Assembly: GCF_021227995.1 (NCBI RefSeq) | Contig: NZ_CP089301.1 | Location: forward strand, 1,240,001 to 1,304,000 | Direction: 5' to 3' | DNA length: 64,000 nucleotides | DNA from: Novosphingobium kaempferiae | GTDB taxonomy: Bacteria > Pseudomonadota > Alphaproteobacteria > Sphingomonadales > Sphingomonadaceae | Shown: positions 58,465 through 64,000 of the stretch, piece after piece | Numbering within the stretch: position 1 is the stretch's first letter | Layout: each line of letters opens with the position of its first letter | Notes under the pieces: model-generated | What the model was told of the DNA's origin: nothing | Databases searched by the model: none | The model's input: the letters and a program-made list of their open reading frames with translations, nothing else | Program-made: the position numbers and the translations under genes

Positions 58465-60162
58465 ATGGAAGCCTCGCTGTTGGCCGCGCTTTCCCCGGTC
58501 ATCCTGCTCCTGGCGTTTGGCGTCGCCACGGCGGTTGCCTTCCGCGCGGTACGGCTCGGGCCGATCGTCGGCTATCTGGTGCTTGGCATCGTGCTGGGCG
58601 CCACCGGGCTCGCCCGTTCGAGCGAGCCGGTGGCGTTACTGGCCGAGCTTGGCGTCATCTTCCTGCTCTTCGATGTCGGACTGCACTTCTCCTTGCGGCA
58701 CGTCCGCCAGCAACTCGTCGACGTCGTGGGCCTCGGGCCATTGCAGGTCCTGTGCGGCACGCTCGGCCTCGGCGTGATCGCGATGGCGTTCGGGTTGAAG
58801 CCGGGCGCGGCGTTCTTCGTCGGCGCGACGCTGGCACTGTCGTCCACGGCGGTCGTCGCCCGTCTCATCGCCGAGCGGCACCAACAGAGCTGCCCGGTGG
58901 GGCAGGCCGCGACCGGCATCCTCGTCTTCCAGGATATCGCGGCGATCTTCCTGCTGGTGATCGCGACGGCTCTGGGAACGGGTACGCCGCTTCTCCCCGC
59001 GCTCGGCATGGCGACCGGCAACGCGGTCGCCTCGCTCGCGGCCGCCATGCTCTGCGCGCGGTTTCTCGTCCAGCCGCTGTTCGACCTCGTCGCCCGCAGC
59101 CGCAACGAGGAAGTCTTCACCGCCATGGCGCTGCTCATCGCGCTGGCGGCAAGCTGGGTAACCGGCACGCTGGGCCTGTCGATGACGCTGGGCGCGTTCC
59201 TTGGCGGCATCATGCTGGCCGACACGCCCTACCGCACGATCATCCAGTCCGAAGTGAAGCCGTTCCGGGGCCTGCTGCTGGGTTTCTTCTTCGTCCACGT
59301 CGGCCTGACGCTGCAGGTCGACCTGCTGCGCCAGTGGTGGCTGGTGGTGATTGGCGTCGCCATCCTCATCGCCGCAGCCAAGGTGCTGCTGAACGGAGCG
59401 GCGAGCCTTGCATTCCGCTGGTCGGTGCCCGGATCGGTGCAACTCGGCTTCCTGCTGGCGCAAGGTTCGGAGTTCGCTCTCGTCATCTTCACGCTACCTT
59501 CGGTGCGCACGATGGTCGGCGCACCTCAGTGCGACATCCTGATCGCGGCGGTGGTGCTGAGCCTCGGCGCGACGCCCCAACTGGCGGACCGGGGGCGCTC
59601 GCTGGCGGGACGGCTGCGCCGGAACTGGAAGCGCAACACCGACGCCGAACTGGAGTCGCGCGACCTGATAGGGCCGGTGTTCATCGTCGGCATGGGTCCA
59701 CGCGGGCGAGCGGTGGCCGATGCGATGAACGAGTTCGACATCCGCTATGCCGCCATCGAATCCGACCCCAGGCAGCTGCGGCAGGCGATCGCGGACGGTT
59801 ATCACGTCGTCTTCGGCGACCTTGCCGACCCGCGCATCTGGGAGCCTGCCGCGATGCAGGACCGCCGGATCAGCGTTCTGACGCGTCCGTCGTTCGAGAC
59901 GTCGAGCGGGCTTTCGCCGGTCGTGCGCAGCTATTACCCGAACCTCACCCGCATCGCTGTGGTCGATGATCCCGCACAGGCGGCGCGCTTCGCGACCATC
60001 GGCGTCACGCCGGTTGTCGACAGCGCCGACATGCCCGGGCTCGACGTGGCGGTGGAGGTGCTGACGAGGCTCGGCATCGAGCCGTCGGATGCGGATCAAT
60101 GGGCACTCAGGCGGCGACGACTGGAAAGCATGGCGCCCGCGCCAAGCCTCGCAGCGATCTAG
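58465..60162 (+). CDS. KefB-like monovalent cation:proton antiporter (CPA2) with RCK domain
   Basis: A protein of 565 residues. About 12 transmembrane helices cover residues 1-370, with the CPA2 features GPIVGYLVLGIVLGATGL, FDVGLHFSLRHVR, LALSSTAVVARLI and FQDIAAIFLLV. A TrkA-N-like (RCK) domain follows (VFIVGMGPRGRAVADAMNEFDIRY). It is probably a K+/H+ exchanger of the inner membrane. The C-terminus is shorter than in KefB/KefC. Confidence 0.9.
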   Translation: MEASLLAALSPVILLLAFGVATAVAFRAVRLGPIVGYLVLGIVLGATGLARSSEPVALLAELGVIFLLFDVGLHFSLRHVRQQLVDVVGLGPLQVLCGTLGLGVIAMAFGLKPGAAFFVGATLALSSTAVVARLIAERHQQSCPVGQAATGILVFQDIAAIFLLVIATALGTGTPLLPALGMATGNAVASLAAAMLCARFLVQPLFDLVARSRNEEVFTAMALLIALAASWVTGTLGLSMTLGAFLGGIMLADTPYRTIIQSEVKPFRGLLLGFFFVHVGLTLQVDLLRQWWLVVIGVAILIAAAKVLLNGAASLAFRWSVPGSVQLGFLLAQGSEFALVIFTLPSVRTMVGAPQCDILIAAVVLSLGATPQLADRGRSLAGRLRRNWKRNTDAELESRDLIGPVFIVGMGPRGRAVADAMNEFDIRYAAIESDPRQLRQAIADGYHVVFGDLADPRIWEPAAMQDRRISVLTRPSFETSSGLSPVVRSYYPNLTRIAVVDDPAQAARFATIGVTPVVDSADMPGLDVAVEVLTRLGIEPSDADQWALRRRRLESMAPAPSLAAI

Positions 60163-60168
60163 GCGCGG

Positions 60169-60471
60169 TCAAAAGAACCTTGGGATCGGGCCGACCTGCG
60201 GCGTCTGGTCGGGCAGGTCGACCATGATGTCGTCGATGTAGCACCAGCCCCAGCCTTCGGGCGGGTCGTAACCCTCGATGATCGGGTGGCCCGTCTCGTT
60301 GAAGTGCGCGCGTGCATGGCGACCGGGCGACTGGTCGCAGCAGCCGACGTGGCCGCAACTGCGGCACAGGCGCAGGTGGACCCAGCGCCCGCCGGTCGCC
60401 AGGCATTCCTCGCAGCCGGGCGTGCCGGGATCGACCGAGATCACCTCGTAGCTATGGGCGCATCGGGGCAT
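60169..60471 (-). CDS. UBP-type zinc finger protein
   Basis: A protein of 100 residues. The ZnF-UBP ligands are arranged CEECLATGGRWVHLRLCRSCGHVGCCDQSPGRHARAHFNETGHPI. In bacteria such small proteins are often encoded with thioredoxin-reductase-like flavoproteins, as here, where the start lies 31 bases inside the end of the upstream gene. Its function is unknown; it may be a regulatory or metal-binding partner. Confidence 0.85.
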   Translation of the reverse strand: MPRCAHSYEVISVDPGTPGCEECLATGGRWVHLRLCRSCGHVGCCDQSPGRHARAHFNETGHPIIEGYDPPEGWGWCYIDDIMVDLPDQTPQVGPIPRFF

Positions 60472-62111
60472 TGCATTTCCTTTCCTGCGTGCTCGGCGAG
60501 CATGGCATGGATCTGGGCAACCACCGCCGCGCCTTCGCCGACGGCGGCGGCGACGCGCTTGGTGGAACCCGCGCGCACGTCGCCGATGGCGAAGACGCCG
60601 CGGCGGCTGGTCTCCAGCGCCCGGGTGCCGCCGCCGGTCACGACGAAGCCCCTGTCATCGGTCTCGACGCAATTCTTCAGCCAGTCGCCGTTGGGGTCCG
60701 CGCCGATGAACAGGAAGACGTGGCGCAGTTCGCAGCGATGCGTAGTGCCCGCCACGATCTTGCGGAAGGTCGCGGCCTGCAGGCCGGACTGCGCATCGCC
60801 CTCCAGCCCGACCACCTCGCAACCGACATGGATGTCGACGTTCTTGAGCGCGGCGATCCGCTCGATCAGGTATTGCGACATCGTCTCGGCCAGCGGCCGC
60901 CGCACGAAGAGGTGTAGCCGCTTCACCTGCGGGGCGAGGAAGGCGATGGCCTGCCCCGCCGAATTGCCCCCGCCGACGAGCGCGATCTCCTCACCCGCGC
61001 AGAGGCGCGCCTCGATGGGCGAGGCCCAGTAGGAGACGCCATTGCCCTCGAACGTCGCCAGCCCCTCCACCGCGGGCCGCCGGTAGCGCGCGCCCGAGGC
61101 GATGACGATGGCGCGCGCACCGATGCGCTGCCCATCGACGAGTTCGAGCGCGAGGTTGCCCTCGGAACAGTCGAGGCTCTCTACCTTGAGCGGCGAGGCG
61201 ATCTCGGCCCCGAACTTGAGCGCCTGGTTGAACGCGCGCCCGGCGAGTGCGCGGCCCGAGATGCCGGTCGGGAAGCCGAGGTAGTTCTCGATCCGCGCCG
61301 AGGCCCCGGCCTGTCCGCCGGTCGAACGCTCGTCGAGCACGACCACCGACAGGCCCTCGGATGCTGCATAGACCGCCGCCGCAAGGCCAGCAGGCCCGGC
61401 GCCCACGATCGCCACGTCATAGGGGGCATCGGTCCTGAACTCTGGCATCATGCCGAGGCAGGTCGCAAGTTCCAGCTCGCCGGGGTTGCGCAGCATGTCG
61501 CCGTCCGGGCAGACGACCAGCGGCAGTTCCTCGGGAAGCACGCCCATCCGCTCGACGAACGCGCGGCCTTCGGGGTCGTTCTGCGCATCGAGAACGAGGT
61601 TGGGGTAAGCGCTGCGGGCAAGGAAGCCCTGCAGCCTGACGAGTTCGGGGCTGCCCGTCCTGCCGATCAGGATCGTTCCCGCGCCGGAATCCTCCAGCAG
61701 TTCGACCCGGCGCAGGATCAGCGCGCGCATGACGATCTCGCCGAGTTCGGCCGAGCCGATCATCAGCGCACGCAGATGCGCCGGATCGAACGGCAGCGCA
61801 GTGCAGCCCTCCGCCGAGGCGCTGGCCCTGGCTATCGTAGGCCGCCCGGCAAGCTGGTTGATCTCGCCGCTGAACTGGCCGGTGTGGTAGGTCGTGTAGG
61901 CCGTGTCCTCGCTGAGACCGTGGCGGCGCGAGACGTCGATGCCGCCTTCGAGCACCAGCCACGTCGGCACGCCCTGCTCGCCGATGCCGTAGACGACCTC
62001 GCCCGGCTCGAAGCGCCGTTCGGGGCCGCTCGCGAAGCGCCGGGCGGTCTCGACCTGCATCGGGTCGAGCACGGGAAACATCTGGTGCTGTCGCGTCGCC
62101 CGCGTCGTCAT
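60441..62111 (-). CDS. cyclic-nucleotide-binding/thioredoxin reductase-like fusion
   Basis: A protein of 556 residues from ATG 62111. An N-terminal cNMP-binding domain (GEVVYGIGEQGVPTWLVLEGGIDV, FSGEINQLAGRPTIARA, about 20-130) precedes a thioredoxin-like linker (about 140-220) and a thioredoxin reductase-like domain with FAD motif GAGPAGLAAAVYAASEGL and NAD(P) motif VGGGNSAGQAIAFLA. The place of the redox CxxC reads SYWASPIEA, so it lacks the active-site disulfide. It is coupled to the UBP zinc-finger gene. Confidence 0.9.
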   Translation of the reverse strand: MTTRATRQHQMFPVLDPMQVETARRFASGPERRFEPGEVVYGIGEQGVPTWLVLEGGIDVSRRHGLSEDTAYTTYHTGQFSGEINQLAGRPTIARASASAEGCTALPFDPAHLRALMIGSAELGEIVMRALILRRVELLEDSGAGTILIGRTGSPELVRLQGFLARSAYPNLVLDAQNDPEGRAFVERMGVLPEELPLVVCPDGDMLRNPGELELATCLGMMPEFRTDAPYDVAIVGAGPAGLAAAVYAASEGLSVVVLDERSTGGQAGASARIENYLGFPTGISGRALAGRAFNQALKFGAEIASPLKVESLDCSEGNLALELVDGQRIGARAIVIASGARYRRPAVEGLATFEGNGVSYWASPIEARLCAGEEIALVGGGNSAGQAIAFLAPQVKRLHLFVRRPLAETMSQYLIERIAALKNVDIHVGCEVVGLEGDAQSGLQAATFRKIVAGTTHRCELRHVFLFIGADPNGDWLKNCVETDDRGFVVTGGGTRALETSRRGVFAIGDVRAGSTKRVAAAVGEGAAVVAQIHAMLAEHAGKEMQCPDAPIATR

Positions 62112-62155
62112 GTTCCGCCTTTCGTCCTGCACGATGTCGGCCCGCTCCCCGGAAC

Positions 62156-63523
62156 CTACACCAGTTCTCCCGCGATGGTGGGAATGAGTTCGGCGACCGT
62201 CGGGTGAATATGCACGGTCCGCCGCAGCCGGTCCGCCGTCGCCCCGTTCGCCATCATGTCGAGGATGGTGTGGATCGCCTCGTCGCCACCGGTGCCGAGG
62301 ATGGTGCCGCCGAGGATCAGGTCGCTCTCGGCATCGACGACGATTTCCATGAAGCCGGTCGTCTCGTCCTTCTCCACCGCGCGGCCGACCCGCGTCATCG
62401 GGCGATGGCCGACCCTCACCTTGCGCCCCGCCGCATGGGCCTGTCCCACGCTCATCCCCACCCGGCCGAGGGGGGGATCGGTGAACAGCGCGTAGCAGGG
62501 GATGCGATCGCTCACCTTGCGGTCCGCGCCGTCGAGCAGGTTCTCGGCGACGATCTCGAAGTCGTTGTAGCTGGTGTGGGTGAAGGCGCCCCGCCCGTTG
62601 CAGTCGCCGAGCGCCCAGATGCCGGGCACCGAGGTTTCGAGCCGGTCGTTCACGGTGATGTAGCCCCGTGCGTCCATCCCGACCCCGGCCTTGTCGAGCC
62701 CGAGGTCGTCGGTGTTGGGCACGCGACCCACTGCCATGAGGACATGGCTGGCGAGCACGCTGTCGGCATCCTCCGTGCAGTCCAGACCCACTGCTATCCC
62801 GTCGCTATCGCGGTGAAAACGGATGCATTCGGCTTTCGTGCGGATCGTCAGCCCTTCCGCCTCCAGCATCGCGCGGATCGCCTGCGAGACCTTCTCGTCC
62901 TCGCGCGAGACGAGCCGCTCGCCCTTTTCCACGATGGTCACGCGGGCGCCGAGGCGGGCGAAGGCCTGGCCGAACTCCAGCCCGATGTAGCTGCCGCCGA
63001 CGACCACGAGATGCTCGGGAATGCTCGCCATCTCCAGCATCGAGCTGTTCGTGAGCAGCGGCACGTCGCGCGCGCCCGGCATGTCCGGGATCAGGGCGCG
63101 GCCGCCGACGTTGATGAAGACCTCGCCCGCTTCCAGCACCTCGTCGCCCACGCGCACGGTCTTCGCGTCCTCGAAACGCGCATGGCCGTAGAGGAGCGTG
63201 CAGCCCTTGAGGCCCTGCAGCCACTTCTCGTTGCGTGTCCGCGCATTGGTCGCGATCGCCTGCGTGCGGGCGTGGACGCGCGCCATGTCGATGAAGATGG
63301 GTCCGGTATGAACGCCGAAGTCCGCCCCCCGCCGCGCGATGTGCGCCGCATGGGCGGAGGCGACGAGGGTCTTGGTCGGCATGCAACCGGTATTGACGCA
63401 AGTACCGCCGACGAGGTGCCGCTCGACGATGGCGACCGTCCGCCCCGACGCGGCGAGCCGCGCCGCCAGCGAGGGACCGGCCTGCCCCGCACCGATGACG
63501 ATGGCGTCGAAGGATCGCCTCAT
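62156..63523 (-). CDS. mercuric reductase-like FAD disulfide oxidoreductase
   Basis: A protein of 455 residues. The FAD motif IVIGAGQAGPSLAARLA, redox-active GGTCVNTGCMPTK (Cys42 and Cys47), NAD site VVGGSYIGLEFGQAFARLG, second FAD segment MAVGRVPNTDDLGLD and C-terminal HPTVAELIPTIAGEL (in place of the HxHPT dyad) mark a group I disulfide reductase. It lacks the N-terminal HMA domain and the Cys pair of true MerA. Substrate is unknown. Confidence 0.88.
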   Translation of the reverse strand: MRRSFDAIVIGAGQAGPSLAARLAASGRTVAIVERHLVGGTCVNTGCMPTKTLVASAHAAHIARRGADFGVHTGPIFIDMARVHARTQAIATNARTRNEKWLQGLKGCTLLYGHARFEDAKTVRVGDEVLEAGEVFINVGGRALIPDMPGARDVPLLTNSSMLEMASIPEHLVVVGGSYIGLEFGQAFARLGARVTIVEKGERLVSREDEKVSQAIRAMLEAEGLTIRTKAECIRFHRDSDGIAVGLDCTEDADSVLASHVLMAVGRVPNTDDLGLDKAGVGMDARGYITVNDRLETSVPGIWALGDCNGRGAFTHTSYNDFEIVAENLLDGADRKVSDRIPCYALFTDPPLGRVGMSVGQAHAAGRKVRVGHRPMTRVGRAVEKDETTGFMEIVVDAESDLILGGTILGTGGDEAIHTILDMMANGATADRLRRTVHIHPTVAELIPTIAGELV

Positions 63524-63978
63524 GCGTGCAGCACGACGGCGACGCCGAGGACGAGCGCCACCAGATCCTCCACCAGAGCAGCGGGCATGTCGCGCCCGAA
63601 CACCCGCGCCAGCGCGCCGCGCGCAGCGGCGCCGCCGAACGTGCCGACCACGGCACCGATGGCGCCCGCGACGAGGCCGAGCACCCAGGCTCCGCCCGCC
63701 GCACCCACCGCCGCGCCCGAGAGCGCACCGGTGAAGATGCGCGTGCCGAACTGCTGTGGCACCTTGCGGCTGGGCGTGTTGGGCAGCTTGTCACTTACCA
63801 GCTCGGCCAGCGCCGCGATGGTCAGGATCCACGGCGTGAAGCGATAGCCGAGCCAGGCCAACCAGCCGCTCTTGAGCTCGATCAGGCCACCATAGGCGGC
63901 CCAGCTCACCAGCACGGGCGCCATCATGGCGCGCAGGCCTGCAACGATACCGATCAGGAAAGACAACAGGACGATCAT
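63520..63978 (-). CDS. DUF4126-family membrane protein
   Basis: A protein of 152 residues from ATG 63978. Several hydrophobic segments, including LLSFLIGIVAGLRAMMAPV at the N-terminus and Gly/Ala-rich membrane helices (GALSGAAVGAAGGAWVLGLVAGAIGAVVG), fit the DUF4126 family. It overlaps the reductase gene by four bases, so the two are probably co-expressed. Function is unknown. Confidence 0.8.
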   Translation of the reverse strand: MIVLLSFLIGIVAGLRAMMAPVLVSWAAYGGLIELKSGWLAWLGYRFTPWILTIAALAELVSDKLPNTPSRKVPQQFGTRIFTGALSGAAVGAAGGAWVLGLVAGAIGAVVGTFGGAAARGALARVFGRDMPAALVEDLVALVLGVAVVLHA

Positions 63979-64000
63979 TCGCTCAATCCTCCGCAACGGG

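Noticed and set aside
62156..63523. True mercuric reductase (merA)
   Set aside because: No N-terminal HMA domain, no C-terminal vicinal Cys pair and no mer genes nearby; only the general disulfide-reductase fold is shared.

Overview
The window looks like the chromosome of a GC-rich alphaproteobacterium of the sphingomonad type (Novosphingobium or Sphingomonas-like). The basis is the codon and base composition, the palindromic intergenic repeats built on CGTCATTGCGAGC and on CTTCGACAAGCTCAG, and the flanking gene families. A complete-looking siphovirus prophage of about 44.2 kb (12243-56498) is inserted in a tRNA-Gly(CCC) gene. It is bounded by 40-bp direct repeats that correspond to the 5' half of that tRNA.

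Left chromosomal arm (1-12242): a partial SLC13-type permease, a small SnoaL/SDR/SnoaL operon, a DoxX membrane protein, dcd, a lipoprotein, wecB-wecC (UDP-ManNAcA synthesis for a surface polysaccharide), a secreted CHAP protein, a secreted protein of unknown function, a CDP-alcohol phosphatidyltransferase, a YjbQ protein and an enoyl-CoA hydratase that ends just before the tRNA promoter. Right arm (56534-64000): an aldehyde dehydrogenase, a KefB-like antiporter, a UBP zinc-finger protein overlapping a cyclic-nucleotide-binding/thioredoxin-reductase-like fusion, a mercuric-reductase-like flavoprotein and a DUF4126 membrane protein.

Prophage, left to right: attL; an accessory zone (12.3-18.9 kb) with a fossil 5' half of tRNA-Thr, a compact three-gene operon of unknown function, an SRAP/HMCES-like protein, many small genes and a HEPN-like two-gene unit; lysis genes (Rz1 nested with Rz, lysozyme, holin-like); tail genes, with a 1077-residue SGNH-hydrolase spike, tape measure and tail chaperones that need a -1 frameshift; head genes (connectors, HK97 capsid, S49 protease, portal, terminases, HNH). 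All of these run leftward. They are followed upstream by replication genes (SF3 helicase, a GapR-domain protein, CHC2 primase) and a cro-like gene, also leftward.

The switch is at about 46.2-47.2 kb: a LexA/CI-like S24 repressor flanked by two promoter regions carrying TGCGAT-N-ATCGCA operators. The rightward early operon (47.2-56.4 kb) encodes small proteins, a DUF5131 protein, a C5-cytosine methyltransferase with seven internal repeats, a probable adenine methyltransferase, two Lar-like zinc-ribbon proteins and the tyrosine integrase. The integrase gene ends 21 bp before the rebuilt tRNA-Gly.

The most unusual observations are these. (1) The phage replaces the 5' half of the tRNA, and the last codons of its integrase closely match the host's own tRNA leader, including a TTGACG box. 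(2) A second, inverted 40-nt tRNA 5' half (Thr) lies near attL. (3) Two AT-rich minus-strand gene units in the accessory zone look like cargo and are candidate defence or exclusion modules. (4) Seven AACTGTCTGT motifs cluster beside the helicase gene.
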